The translations under genes were made by a program, and so were the position numbers. Below, in pieces: positions 37,688 through 48,075 of a stretch of 64,000 nucleotides of DNA (positions are counted from its first letter, which is position 1; the number at the start of each line of letters is the position of its first letter). Source of the stretch: Hymenobacter radiodurans (GTDB lineage Bacteria; Bacteroidota; Bacteroidia; Cytophagales; Hymenobacteraceae). The notes under the pieces were generated by a model that did not search any database, was not told the DNA's origin, and saw nothing but the letters and a program-made list of their open reading frames with translations. The stretch lies in assembly GCF_004355185.1 (NCBI RefSeq), contig NZ_CP037922.1, positions 1,984,001 to 2,048,000 on the forward strand, given 5' to 3'.

Positions 37688-38743
37688 ATGCCACCATTTC
37701 TGGTTTTGTTGCTGCTTCCGTTTGCCTGGCTTTACGCCGGGGTAATGGCCGTGCGCAACTGGTTGTATGATAAAGGCTTGAAGCCATCATTCGCTTTTGA
37801 AATACCGTTGATAAGCGTTGGAAACCTGCGCGTGGGGGGCACCGGAAAAACGCCGCATGTGGCCTGGCTGGTAACCGAACTGCGGGCTCAGGGAGCAAAA
37901 CCTGCCATCCTAAGCCGGGGCTACGGGCGTCGTACCAAGGGGTTCCGCCTAGCCGATACCGCCGCCACCGCCGCCACCATCGGCGACGAGCCGTTGCAGC
38001 ATTATCAGGACTTTGGGGGGCAAATTCCGGTGGCAGTTGCCGAAGACAGGCGGGCGGGATTAACTCAGTTGCTAGCTGCTTGCCCTGATCTAACAACCGT
38101 GGTGCTGGACGATGCCTATCAGCACCGGCGCGTACGTCCCGCGCTCAGCATTCTGCTTACCGAGCAGCAGCGCCCGTTTTATACCGACTATGTGCTGCCC
38201 GCCGGGCGTCTGCGCGAAAGCCGTGCCGGGGCCCGCCGTGCCGATGCTGTGATAGTCACCAAGTGTAGCGAGACGCTAACTCCAGCCCAGCGCGAGGAAA
38301 TAACCCACCAAGTTCGGCGCTATGCCAGACCCGACGTGCAGGTTCTTTTTTCAACCTATGCCTACGGCGAGCCCGTGGCCTTGGGCAGCCTGAAAAAGCC
38401 CCCCGGCATTGATATCGTGCTGCTCACGGGCATTGCGCAGCCCGAACCGCTACGGGTATATCTGGCGGCCGCTGGCTACCGTATCAGGCACCACGCCAGC
38501 TACTCCGACCACCACGCCTTCACCGCGGCCGATGTGGCCGCTCTGGCTGCACAATTACAACCCGGTCAATGCGTTTTTACCACCCAGAAGGACGCCGTGC
38601 GCTTGCTCGAACCAAGCTTGCGGGCGGCGGTAGCGCCGTTGCCTGTCTTTTACATCCCGATTACCGTACAGTTTCTGGCCGATGACGCCACCCGGCTGCG
38701 GCAATTGCTTTCTCCCTACTTTCAGCCCCAAGCTGTTGTCTGA
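37688..38743 (+). CDS. lpxK: Tetraacyldisaccharide 4'-kinase LpxK
   Basis: A 351-residue inner-membrane kinase that phosphorylates the 4' position of the lipid A disaccharide. The ATG at 37688 (MPPFLVLLLLPFAWLYAGV) starts the membrane anchor. Walker A is in SVGNLRVGGTGKTPHVAW, followed by ILSRGYGRRTKGF, VAEDRRAG and DDAYQHRRV, all typical of LpxK. Its neighbour is an outer-membrane porin, fitting envelope biogenesis. Confidence 0.95.
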   Translation: MPPFLVLLLLPFAWLYAGVMAVRNWLYDKGLKPSFAFEIPLISVGNLRVGGTGKTPHVAWLVTELRAQGAKPAILSRGYGRRTKGFRLADTAATAATIGDEPLQHYQDFGGQIPVAVAEDRRAGLTQLLAACPDLTTVVLDDAYQHRRVRPALSILLTEQQRPFYTDYVLPAGRLRESRAGARRADAVIVTKCSETLTPAQREEITHQVRRYARPDVQVLFSTYAYGEPVALGSLKKPPGIDIVLLTGIAQPEPLRVYLAAAGYRIRHHASYSDHHAFTAADVAALAAQLQPGQCVFTTQKDAVRLLEPSLRAAVAPLPVFYIPITVQFLADDATRLRQLLSPYFQPQAVV

Positions 38744-40744
38744 CTTTTCACTGTTTTCGCTTTTCTCTACGCCTGTGCCCGACTGTTCAGAATCTGCCCG
38801 TGGGCTGCCTGCTAGCCGGCTCTTTCGCTGGCTCACGGGGCTATTGCTAGTGCTGGGGGGCTTTTTTGACCCACTTACAGCGCAGGCCCAGGTTGTCGAC
38901 GACACCACCAAAACACTCTACGGCGCCAAAACCACCTTCGTCATTCGGGAGGCCGACGTGTTGCGCGAAAAGCACGAAGGCCGCATGGTGGATACTACGT
39001 TGGTTGGGATGCAGCAGGCCCGCAACTGGTACCACGACAGCACTTTTCAGCAGGACCTCGGCAACGGCGGCACGGCCTCGCGCCGCCTGCTCTGGGAGCC
39101 AAATACCCAGCTTGGCGCCCGTCTGGGCCGCAATGTATTTGATAAGTACATGCGCAACTCGGCCACCATTCCGTACTATGATACCCGCTCGCCCTACACG
39201 TTTTTTCGCTTCGTGCAGGGCGGTACCGGCGAGCAGGTATTTGAGTTGTCGTACAGCCGGAGCATTAAGCGCAACGCCAACGTGGGCTTCGCTTACGAGC
39301 GGTTCTCTTCCAACAAGATCTTTACAGACGTAGGTGCGGAAGGCCTAACCAGACATTCAGGGGTGCTCTTTTTTGTGCGCTATCAAACCACCGACGACCG
39401 GTATCATCTACTTTTCAATGTGAATACTGCCCGGCATGAAGCCATCGAGCAGGGTGGTATTGTACCCCAACCCGAGGATATCAGTGATGATAACCGCATC
39501 GTGACCGAGAACCTGTTCGAGTACGACGATGAGCGGGTGTGGCTAACGCAAGCCCGAAACCGCGACGACCGCGACCGTATCCATCTAGCACAAACCTATC
39601 GGCTGCTGGGTAAAGGTCTCACGGCTTTCCATGTGATGGACATCAGCCGCCAGACCAACCGCTATAACGATGACCAGATTCCGCGCGGTACGACGGAGCC
39701 CCTTTATTACCCGCGCACCCGCCTGAGCCCCAACGTCACGAACGACCGGGCGACGTTTGAGCAAGCGGAGAACAGCGTAGGGGTACTGGGAGCTACAAAG
39801 TTGGTGGAGTACCGGCTGTACGGTCGCCACCGGCTGGCGCGGCTGTCTACGAGTAGCCGGATTGAGGAAACCGTGGCGGAAGATAATGTGCCCATACGCA
39901 CCTACAACCAGATATTTCTGGGGGCAATGCGGCCTTCCGCTACCGCATATTTGGGGTAGAAGCCGCCGGAGAAATCAAGGTGCCAGACATTTCGGCGCCC
40001 GGCGAGGCGAGCCGCAAACCCGAATATTGGGGAAAAGCAGCCGCGCGTACCGGCCCAATTACGGCCGAGTTTTACAGCACTTCTTATGCTCCTACGCTCA
40101 CGGAGCGCGAATTCAGCGGCAATCATTACGAGTGGAACAACTACAGCCGTTTCGAAAACACTTTTGTCAATCAGCTGACGGGCCGTCTCGATCAGACACT
40201 AGGCAAGCAGCGTTTACAAGCATCGGTGGCGGTGGCCAACATTTCGAGCCTTGTTTATTACAATGCACAAGCGGAGCCAGCCCAACTTTCTGAGCAGCGG
40301 CAACTGGTTATCGTTGGGGTGCGGCACCGCTTTCAGGTCGGTAACTTCTTTGCCGATAACCAGGGCACCTACACGCTGGGCGGCGACCAGGAAGGCTTGC
40401 GCATTCCTAGCTTAGTAGCCAATGCGAAAGTTTACTACCAGGGCTATATTTTCAAAAAGGCGCTGTTTGGGCAGATCGGAACGGAATATTATTACCAGTC
40501 GCGGTTTCGGGCTTACGATTATAGCCCCAGTACCCAGCAGTTTTTCGTGCAGGATCAGTTCCGAATTCGGCGTTATTCCCTGCTCGATGCCTTCGTGAAC
40601 ATCGATATTCGTACCGTGTCGGTATTCCTGAAAATGGCTTACCTGAACCAAGGCCTGCACCGCAACGGTTATTTCACCACGCCTTACTATACCGGGTTAC
40701 CGCGCCGCTTTGAAGTGGGCCTGAAGTGGCAGTTTTTCGATTAA
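38682..40744 (+). CDS. Putative outer-membrane porin (Porin_10 type), frameshifted
   Basis: A barrel protein of about 670-690 residues. The N-terminus has a signal (RWLTGLLLVLGGFFDPLTAQAQ) and the body has many aromatic beta strands, ending LPRRFEVGLKWQFFD. The first frame ends in NQIFLGAMRPSATAYLG; adding one G to the five at 39919-39924 restores FLGGNAAFRYRIFGVEAAGEI and joins the second frame. The start is uncertain: the ATG at 38682 overlaps lpxK by 62 bases, and a TTG at 38736 would reduce this. It is likely a general or specific porin. Confidence 0.8.
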
Positions 40745-40747
40745 TCC

Positions 40748-41356
40748 ATGGAACAAGAGTCAAAAGAAAAAACCATCCTCAAGCTCAAGCTGAATACCGA
40801 CCCGCGCTGGGTGGATATTGCCAGCAAGAACATCGAGGATATTCTCGTCGACCATGCCTACTGCGAGCAAAAGGCTGCCAGCACGGGCATTAGCCTGATT
40901 GTGAAATATCCCGAAAAAACGCGGCTGGTTGACGAGCTGACGGAGCTGGTAGCCGAGGAGTGGGCCCACTTCGAGCGGGTGCTGCACGAGTTGCGCAAGC
41001 GGGGCTATGAGCTAGGGCGTCCGCGCCGCGACGAGTACGTAGTACAGCTGATGGCGCATGTTCGCAAGGGCGGCGCCCGTGAGCGGCAGCTGATGGATCA
41101 GTTGCTGGTAAGCGCGCTGATAGAAGCCCGTAGCTGCGAGCGGTTTAAGCTGCTGTGGAAGCATATCCCTGATCCCGATTTGTCAAAGTTTTACTACGAG
41201 CTAATGGTATCGGAGGCTGGTCACTTCGTGAGCTACGTGGAACTTGCCAAGGAATATTGCGACAAGCAGACGGTGGATGAGCGCCTGCAGGAGCTACTAA
41301 AAATCGAGGGGGAAATTGTAACAAACCTCCCCGTGCGCGACGACCGGATGCACTAA
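40748..41356 (+). CDS. miaE: tRNA-(ms2io6A)-hydroxylase MiaE
   Basis: A 202-residue di-iron enzyme that hydroxylates the isopentenyl group of ms2i6A37. A ferritin-like four-helix core has iron-ligand patterns: DHAYCEQKA, EEWAHFERV (ExxH), IEARSCERF and SEAGHFVSY (ExxH). The product of MiaB is its substrate, and miaB is at 19171 in this window. It directly follows the porin gene with a 3-base gap. Confidence 0.92.
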   Translation: MEQESKEKTILKLKLNTDPRWVDIASKNIEDILVDHAYCEQKAASTGISLIVKYPEKTRLVDELTELVAEEWAHFERVLHELRKRGYELGRPRRDEYVVQLMAHVRKGGARERQLMDQLLVSALIEARSCERFKLLWKHIPDPDLSKFYYELMVSEAGHFVSYVELAKEYCDKQTVDERLQELLKIEGEIVTNLPVRDDRMH

Positions 41357-41411
41357 TAACAGCAGGCTGTAGCTACCGTTGTAAGTATAACAAGCCGCTA
41401 AGAATTCGTGA

Positions 41412-41456
41412 ACCAACAAAAAGCCCCCCAGACGACTTCTGGGGGCTTTTTGTTGG
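41412..41456. terminator. Bidirectional-looking terminator between miaE and the GH2 gene
   Basis: Long hairpin: CCAACAAAAAGCCCCCCAG pairs with CTGGGGGCTTTTTGTTGG over a short loop. The left arm has six C and the right arm five G. It serves both convergent genes. Confidence 0.9.
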
Positions 41457-41461
41457 TTGAA

Positions 41462-43344
41462 CTAGGATGCCTGCGGCTTGGTGGTCTGTGGCTGCCCCTG
41501 CTGTTCTTCCGTATGCGAGGCCAGCAGGCCCGGCGGTACACTCAATTCGCCCGTTTGCGGATCGATGAGGCCATTGCGCTCATCCTCAATATTGGTGGCC
41601 TGGGTATACACATCGCCGGCAATAGGGCGGGCCCGCAGCTCACGTTTGAAATCGCGAATTCGCTCCGTGCGCTCATTGGCATCTTTGGGGCCACCGTAGT
41701 CGGGAAAGCCAAAACCACCCCACTCGCTGACGATGAGTGGCACCTGGCGGCGGTAAAAAAATGGGTCGCCCACTACGAGCGGAAAGGCAGCCGTGCCTTC
41801 CATTTCGCCCCCCACGAGGCGGTCGAGCAGCTCGCGCCAGCGGTCCAGATCGGGGGTGTAGAGGTGGGCCGTGAGCAGGTCGGACTTCAGTCGCCCCGTG
41901 TGGGAAATGTGGTGCCAGCCATCGTTATCCACCACCAGAAACTGCGGGTGCGCAATTTGCATATAGTGGTACATATCCACGATATAAGACCGCGTTTCGG
42001 GATTGGTGGCAATATCCTGCGCTCCCCAATCTTCATTATACAGGCTCCAAATTACTACGGAAGGGTGCGTCTCAATAAGCGCCACCATGCGCAGCAATTC
42101 GGCCTGATGGTTCTGGCGGCTTCGCGGGTAGAGCTGTGGGGGCTGGGCACTTCCACCCAAAGCAGCAGGCCTAGCTCATCGGCCAGGTTATAAATGCGCG
42201 GATCGACGCCGGCGATGTGCACGCGCACCAGGTTGCAGCCCAGTTCCTTCATGGCGTACATATGCTTGCGCATTTCCTCGTAGGTAGCTGTGCCCGGCTG
42301 GTACAGAATACCATCAAGGTAGATAGGCTGGTTATTCAAGTACACATAACGGCCCCGGGCCTCTATTTTGCGCAGCCCGAAATACGTTTCGATTTGAGCA
42401 GTGTACTCATCAGGATCAATAAGCTGGGCTACGAGGCGATACAGGTGAGGCGAGCTGTTTGACCACAGAGCCGCGCCCGGCAGCTCCAGCACTACCCGTT
42501 GCGATTTCTGGCCGGCCTCCAAGCGCAAGGGAAAATCGGAGGTGGCGAGGGGGCTGCTATCATCCGCTGCGTCGCGCTCAAACACCTTGAGACGCAGGGT
42601 ATAACAACCGGGGTCGTGGACGCGGGTAGTAAGATTAAAGCGGACTAGCTGGTCTTCCACGATGCTCACCACCCCCAAGCGGGAACGAAGGCGGTTGCGC
42701 TCTACTACTTCCAGCCATACGCTGCGCACCGCGCCGGTATACGTTTGGTACCAGATACCACCACGCTTATACACGTGCGATTCCTGCTTGCCACGCGGAG
42801 TTTCGGCATCCATCGTGTCGGCGATGCGCACGGTAAGGCGGTTGACGAGGTGCAGATTTTCCTGGCGTAGCTCGTAAGAAAACGACGTGTACTCGCCATA
42901 ATGCACATCTTCGCCCTCTATCGTGCGAAGCAAACGGCCATTCAGCCACACCCGCGTTTCGTAGCCGCAGGCCCCAAACGTCAACTGGAGCATGGTGCGT
43001 GACTGCTCCAACGACTCATCCAGCTCCGGTAACGTGAATTCACGCTCATACCACGCCACGATCTTATCGTGCCAGCCAACGGAGTGAGGATGCTCTTTAG
43101 ACTCTAGCATGTGCTCTTCAATGGAGCCGGGCCATTGGGCGGTGTGCTTGTAGTCGTGGCCCAGGTACCAGCCGTCGCGCAGGCCCGCGTCGGCCTCGTC
43201 GATAGCAAAGCGCCATTCACCGTCGAGTAGAGAATAGGAGTTGAATCGGAGGACCGCTCGGGGCAGGGGATTGGTAAGGTCTTCGGTCAGGCGGTCTTCT
43301 TCTTTGCTGGCCGAAAAGCCGTAGTTGGAATGATCAAGATCCAT
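41462..43344 (-). CDS. Glycoside hydrolase family 2 protein (frameshift in sequence)
   Basis: A cytoplasmic-looking GH2 enzyme of about 627 residues without a signal peptide. Domain order is a sugar-binding jelly roll (residues about 30-210), an Ig-like domain (about 215-310) and a TIM barrel. The catalytic acid/base Glu lies in LYNEDWG near residue 438 and the nucleophile Glu in VSEWGGFG near residue 540. The frames join near 42118-42122, where CGCGAAGCC needs one more A to read TRESRQNHQAELLRM. Relatives are beta-glucuronidases or beta-galactosidases; the substrate cannot be settled from sequence. Confidence 0.88.
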
Positions 43345-43694
43345 ACGGACAGGGTTAAGGGTAGTCGGGGCGGAAGCGAATGAGGGGTGAGCTAGTCAGG
43401 ATTGCTGAATTTGCCCCCCAAGACCTCCATACGGCCTAATTCATTTCGTGTATGAATTTACGGGAAAGAACCTGCGCTTTCATTCAGACTTGCATCCTGA
43501 CGGGTATGGCAGAGCCTGACTTGACCATATAAAACACTCAAAAGATGAATATGAAAATATAGAGGCACACTGTTTGTAGAAATGAATCAAATTCCACTGA
43601 CGCCAGCTTAGCAGAAACATCAAATCCCCAGTAATTGGCGAGCTGCTGAATTGAATATTTTTGCGACAACCGGATAATGCGCATATTTATAGCC
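43345..43694. other. Intergenic stretch with no gene seen
   Basis: About 350 bases between divergent genes. Only a copy of the G6C-type word (TTTGCCCCCCAA near 43410) stands out. The AT-rich part from 43530 probably holds the promoter of the gene at 43695, but no clear TAnnTTTG is seen. Confidence 0.5.
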
Positions 43695-44207
43695 ATGAAA
43701 AGTATTTGTACTCTCGTTTTGTTGTTTTGCTCATCCTTGGCCTTTGGGCAGGCGGAAGCACCGAACACGACTTCAACGCCCACGCCTACGCCCACCGTTA
43801 ACTTTTGTGGACAGAATTTAGAAGTTGCCGATGGCTGCACAAGCGCAAGTCCGTATCAGGTGAAATGCGATAAATACGACATAACCTGGATGTACATGGA
43901 TTACGCGGTCATGAAGACGGCGCCGGAGGAATTTGCCAAGCAAATGAAGCGGGAACACAAGCGGACCGACATGGCTCCTTTTGAGTGCTACATCGCCGGG
44001 AAGCCCGCCAAAGGTTTCAAGTTGAGTTATATGACAGAGGCAGGTGGCATGGCGTACCAGCTTATCGTGTCGGGAGTGGCCAATGGGCAACCCGTACTAG
44101 TGCAGCTGACGCTGGATATCGACCCGTACAAAAACGAAGATATTCCGGCATTGCCACGCCAAATCGTGCAGATCAGCCCCACTACTCAGCTGACTACCGC
44201 TAAATAG
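43695..44207 (+). CDS. Small secreted hypothetical protein
   Basis: A 170-residue protein from the ATG at 43695, with signal peptide MKSICTLVLLFCSSLAFGQA. The mature part has CTSASPYQVKCDKYDITWMY, a linker, and a C-terminal VLVQLTLDIDPYKNEDIPAL. The several cysteines might form disulfides in the periplasm. No family is recognised. It is transcribed alone toward a terminator. Confidence 0.7.
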   Translation: MKSICTLVLLFCSSLAFGQAEAPNTTSTPTPTPTVNFCGQNLEVADGCTSASPYQVKCDKYDITWMYMDYAVMKTAPEEFAKQMKREHKRTDMAPFECYIAGKPAKGFKLSYMTEAGGMAYQLIVSGVANGQPVLVQLTLDIDPYKNEDIPALPRQIVQISPTTQLTTAK

Positions 44208-44227
44208 AAGCACCAAATTCAATAGTG

Positions 44228-44260
44228 AAAAAGCCCCCCAGATATCATCTGGGGGCTTTT
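44228..44260. terminator. Bidirectional-looking terminator
   Basis: Hairpin AAAAAGCCCCCCAGAT / ATCTGGGGGCTTTT with a short loop, between convergent genes ending at 44207 and 44299. Confidence 0.9.
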
Positions 44261-44298
44261 CGCTACGTTATTTCGCTACCTATAGTGGCGAGTATTAT

Positions 44299-45576
44299 TT
44301 AGGTTTTTTGCTTCTTCTTCTTCGCAGCTGGAAACAGAATGTTGTTGAGAATCAGGCGGTAACCGGGCGAGTTGGGATGCAGAGCTAGGTCAGTGGGCTC
44401 TTCTTCCACCAAGTGCTGGTAGTCTTCGGGGTCATGGCCGCCGTAGAACGTCCAGGTGCCTTTGCCCAGCGTGCCGTGCATGTAGCGCACCTCATTGGAC
44501 TGCTTGTTTTCGCCCATCACGATGACGTCGGACTTCACCAGGCTTTTGCGGAAAGCGGTGGTTTGGCCCATAAAACCCTTCACGGTCTTCTCGTGGTTTT
44601 GGGTGAGCATGGTGGGCACTGGGTCATATTTGGCGGAGAAAGTGAAGAGCTGAAAATAGTCGTTGTCTTCGTACACGCCGCGCTCGTAGGGCTGCATATC
44701 AATGCTGGAGTACTCGTACTGATACGGGTCGCGCACGAGTTGGAAGTCCTTGAAAGCCAGCGTACGATTGAAGTTGAGCTTGCTTTGAGCCTGCGGGTCG
44801 GCGGGGTCGCCATCGTACATACTTTCTACCATATCAAGGCCGAGGCCGGCCAAGGCAATATCGTAGGAGTCGGTAGCGGAGCACATGGCGAACAAAAAGC
44901 CCCCGCCAGCAATAAATTCCTGCATTTTGACCGTCACAGCGCCTTTCATCTGGCTCACTTTGGCAAAGCCGTTGCGCTTAGCTGCCGCTTCCGAGTCGCG
45001 CTGCTGCTGCTGATACCAGGGCCGGTTGCGGTAGGAGGCGTAAAACTTACCGTATTGGCCCGTGAAGTCTTCGTGGTGCAGATGCAGCCAATCGTACTTG
45101 GGCAGGTCGCCGCGCAGCACTTCGTCGTCGTAAATCTGGGTGTATGGAATTTCGGCGTAGGCTAGTACCATCGTCACGGCGTCGTCCCAAGGCTGTTTAT
45201 CCTTGGGCGTGTACACTGCAATTTTGGGTACTTTCTCCAGCTTCATAATGTCCATATTGGCATTAGGATCAGCTATTTCCTGCAAAATATTGCCGTACTG
45301 GGCCGAGGAAATCACCTGAAAACTTACCCCGCGCACAGTCAGCTCGTTTTCGATGCCCGGGGCTGAGGCACAGGAAAAAGCCCCCCCGCGGTAATTGAGC
45401 AGCCAATCGACCTCCACCTGTTTGCTGAGCAGCCAGTAGGTAGCGCCGTAGGCCTTCAGGTGCTCTTTCTGCGCCTCATCCATCGGAATCAGAATCTGGT
45501 TGGCCCAGGCGGCCAGAGGTGCTCCCAGCCACAGGGCCGCCAGCAACAGCAGAAACGAAAAGCGTTTTAGTAGCAT
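44299..45576 (-). CDS. Conserved secreted protein often annotated asparagine synthetase B
   Basis: A 425-residue protein with signal peptide MLLKRFSFLLLLAALWLGAP ending at AWA-N. The mature part includes QILIPMDEAQKEHLKAYGATY, LPKYDWLHLHHEDFTGQYGK, FIAGGGFLFAMCSATDSYDI and WTFYGGHDPEDYQH. In databases such Bacteroidota proteins carry the name asparagine synthetase B, but the visible features (a GGGFLFAMC turn, no ATP-pyrophosphatase motif) suit a glutamine-amidotransferase-like periplasmic fold instead. Function unknown. Confidence 0.75.
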   Translation of the reverse strand: MLLKRFSFLLLLAALWLGAPLAAWANQILIPMDEAQKEHLKAYGATYWLLSKQVEVDWLLNYRGGAFSCASAPGIENELTVRGVSFQVISSAQYGNILQEIADPNANMDIMKLEKVPKIAVYTPKDKQPWDDAVTMVLAYAEIPYTQIYDDEVLRGDLPKYDWLHLHHEDFTGQYGKFYASYRNRPWYQQQQRDSEAAAKRNGFAKVSQMKGAVTVKMQEFIAGGGFLFAMCSATDSYDIALAGLGLDMVESMYDGDPADPQAQSKLNFNRTLAFKDFQLVRDPYQYEYSSIDMQPYERGVYEDNDYFQLFTFSAKYDPVPTMLTQNHEKTVKGFMGQTTAFRKSLVKSDVIVMGENKQSNEVRYMHGTLGKGTWTFYGGHDPEDYQHLVEEEPTDLALHPNSPGYRLILNNILFPAAKKKKQKT

Positions 45577-45854
45577 CAGATTCTTAGAGTCAAAAAGTGA
45601 GCAGACATACTACGAGACATATAACCGGGATAGGCGAATAACGATTAATGAGACAAAGACGGGTGAGGAAGGAGGAAACGCAGCATTTAGGAATGATTTA
45701 AAGGTAGCAAAACCCGGACGGAATCTGCCCAAAACCGGCTAACTTGCATCACCAGGCATCGGCCCAAATCGTGGCTGCTAGCTTGTTCAGACCGGTTTAA
45801 GAGGGTTTTTTCTCGGTCTTCTTCTTTTCGTCTTGTCGCCATCAGGCCGCTATT

Positions 45855-47099
45855 ATGCACTTGCTAGAAAACATCCGCGAGGCTTTCCGTTCCATCAAGA
45901 GTAATCTGCTGCGCACCGTGCTCACGGCCCTTATTGTGAGCATCGGTATCATGTCGCTGGTGGGAATTCTCACGGCCATCGACGCCATCAAGTCGTCGTT
46001 GACCAACACGTTTGCCAGTCTGGGGGCCAATTCCTTTGAGATGACGGCTAAGGGGTATACCAACCGCTTCCGGCGCGGCGGTGTGCAGGGGCGTACCTAT
46101 CCGGCCATCAATTACTTACAGGCCCGGCAGTACAAAGAGCGCCTCGGTGACGTTGCGCAGGTAGGCATTTCTGCCTTCATTACCGGCGCTACAGAAGTAA
46201 AAGCCGGCGGCCTCAAAACCAACCCCAATATGCAGGTAGTAGCCGGCGACGAGAACTACCTGCGCATTCAGAGCTATAACCTGGAGGATGGCCGCTCGTT
46301 TTCGCCTACTGAATTGGAGGTGGGCGCCAATGTGGCCATTGTAGGCACTGAAATCAAGGAAAAGCTTTTTCCTGATCAATCCGCCATCGATCAATACGTG
46401 TTCTTTCTGGGCCAGCGCTTCCAGATAATTGGGCAGCTAGAAGCCAGCGGCAGTGGCATGGGCGGGGGCGGAGGGGCCGACCGGCTTGTGCTTATTCCCT
46501 TGATTACTGGTAACCAATTGCCCCGGCAGCGGGCGCTTACCTTCGATATTAAAACGGCCACCACCGACCCCGATAACCTGAATTTTATCATGGGGCAGGC
46601 CACCGGCATCATGCGCGCCGTGCGCGGCGACCGACTCGGGCAGGAAGACTCGTTTGAGTTGGAGCGCAGCGACTCTGCCGTGGCTACGCTGGATAGTTTG
46701 TCGGGTAATCTGCGGATGGGGGGCTTTATTGTGGGCTTTATTACGCTGCTCGGCGCCAGCATCGCCCTCATGAATATCATGATGGTCTCGGTGACGGAGC
46801 GCACCCGCGAAATCGGGATCCGCAAGGCGCTGGGCGCCACGGCCCTCCAGATTCGCCAGCAGTTTCTCATTGAGGCCATCGTGATTTGCGTGATGGGCGG
46901 CGCCCTCGGAATCGTGCTTGGCGTGGCTGGCGGTAACGCTATTTCGCTCTTTATTCCCGGTGGCGGTGCGTTTTTGGTGCCCTGGCTATGGATGATGATT
47001 GGCTTGGTAATCTGCGTGAGCGTGGGGCTGGCCTCGGGTTACTATCCGGCCAGCAAAGCCGCCGGCCTCGACCCGATCGAGTCGTTGCGGTACGAGTAG
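45855..47099 (+). CDS. MacB/FtsX-type ABC transporter permease
   Basis: A 414-residue inner-membrane protein. Helix 1 is at residues about 18-40 ([20 protein letters not shown]). A large periplasmic MacB-type domain spans about 45-275. Three C-terminal helices form the FtsX domain with the conserved [20 protein letters not shown] coupling segment. It probably works with a separate ATPase for lipoprotein or small-molecule export; no ATPase gene is adjacent. Confidence 0.9.
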   Translation: MHLLENIREAFRSIKSNLLRTVLTALIVSIGIMSLVGILTAIDAIKSSLTNTFASLGANSFEMTAKGYTNRFRRGGVQGRTYPAINYLQARQYKERLGDVAQVGISAFITGATEVKAGGLKTNPNMQVVAGDENYLRIQSYNLEDGRSFSPTELEVGANVAIVGTEIKEKLFPDQSAIDQYVFFLGQRFQIIGQLEASGSGMGGGGGADRLVLIPLITGNQLPRQRALTFDIKTATTDPDNLNFIMGQATGIMRAVRGDRLGQEDSFELERSDSAVATLDSLSGNLRMGGFIVGFITLLGASIALMNIMMVSVTERTREIGIRKALGATALQIRQQFLIEAIVICVMGGALGIVLGVAGGNAISLFIPGGGAFLVPWLWMMIGLVICVSVGLASGYYPASKAAGLDPIESLRYE

Positions 47100-47140
47100 G
47101 AGCGAGTCCCGGCTCCGTCGGATTAGCTGCTGAAAATTTC

Positions 47141-47175
47141 AAACGCCCGCCTCTGGTATCTGGAGGCGGGCGTTT
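47141..47175 (+). terminator. Terminator of the permease gene
   Basis: Hairpin AAACGCCCGCCTC / GGAGGCGGGCGTTT with an 8-base loop, about 40 bases after the stop codon. The T run is short. Confidence 0.75.
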
Positions 47176-47327
47176 GCATAAAGGAGAAATCCGACTCTCG
47201 CCCCAAAATTTTTGCCTCGCCCATGCGGCTCTTCGCGCCACATGGTTTGTAGCTGCCGCGCCGACTAGAAAACAATTTTATTCATTTGGTTATATCTTGC
47301 TGCCTAGACAGCGACAACCTTTTGAAT

Positions 47328-47966
47328 ATGCCTGAAAATACAACTGTTGGTCAGCGCTTTGCGCAATTTATTGCTTACCTAGGTATTTCAAAAAACGCCT
47401 TTGCTGCGTCGCTGGATAAGACTGCGACCGTGATTCAGCATCTGGTGGACGAGCGTAATAAGCCGGGTTTTGACCTTTTGTGCAAAGTATTTGAAGTGTA
47501 TCCAAATCTGTCAAAAGACTGGCTATTGCAGGGCACCGGGCCGATGGTGGCGGAATCAGGCGAAGCAAAGAGCAACGCAGATCGGGCAGAAAACAACTCA
47601 CCCAAGCCTCTTGCAATCAAAGAAAAGCCCGCCGCGGCTACCCCGGCTGCCGTTTCCATTGCGAGGCCTGCCCCCGAAACTTCTGCGTCACAAACCGTTG
47701 CTGAGCCCGAGGCTGAGACTCAAGCAGCTAGCCCAGTAGCGGCACCAGTTACTGCCGCCGCTGTGGCGCAACCACCAATGCCTGAGGTAGCCGCCGTTAT
47801 TCCAGGGGCTACGCTTTACAGTCAGGTGGATCCTAGCTGGCAAACCGCGCTCTATACTCAGCAAATGGCGCATCAGCTGGCTATGGCCGAGCTGCGTAAT
47901 CAGCACTTGCAAGAGCAGCAGCGCCTCATGCAGCAGATGCTAGATTTAATGCAGCGAAAGGCATAA
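47328..47966 (+). CDS. XRE-like DNA-binding protein with low-complexity linker
   Basis: A 212-residue protein from the ATG at 47328 (MPENTTVGQRFAQFI). Residues about 5-70 form an XRE-type HTH: FAQFIAYLGISKNAFAASLD, then VIQHLVDERNKPGFDLLCKV, ending SKDWLLQGTGPM, a pattern common to Bacteroidota XRE regulators. Residues about 75-165 are a Pro/Ala-rich linker. The C-terminus is a Gln-rich amphipathic helix (LAMAELRNQHLQEQQRLMQQ) that may drive oligomerisation. Confidence 0.82.
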   Translation: MPENTTVGQRFAQFIAYLGISKNAFAASLDKTATVIQHLVDERNKPGFDLLCKVFEVYPNLSKDWLLQGTGPMVAESGEAKSNADRAENNSPKPLAIKEKPAAATPAAVSIARPAPETSASQTVAEPEAETQAASPVAAPVTAAAVAQPPMPEVAAVIPGATLYSQVDPSWQTALYTQQMAHQLAMAELRNQHLQEQQRLMQQMLDLMQRKA

Positions 47967-47985
47967 TCCAGGGTTGTTTTCATAG

Positions 47986-48030
47986 AAAAACAGGAATGCC
48001 CAGACCTTAGGGTCTGGGCATTCCTGTTTT
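47986..48030. terminator. Strong bidirectional terminator
   Basis: Perfect hairpin ACAGGAATGCCCAGACC / GGTCTGGGCATTCCTGT with A and T runs on either side, between convergent genes. Confidence 0.92.
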
Positions 48031-48075
48031 GTACAGCATCTGATTTTGACGCTCGGCAGATGCTATACCTTTTTG

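Noticed and set aside
44299..45576. Asparagine synthetase function for the secreted 425-residue protein
   Set aside because: It has a signal peptide and no visible N-terminal nucleophile Cys or ATP-pyrophosphatase motif.
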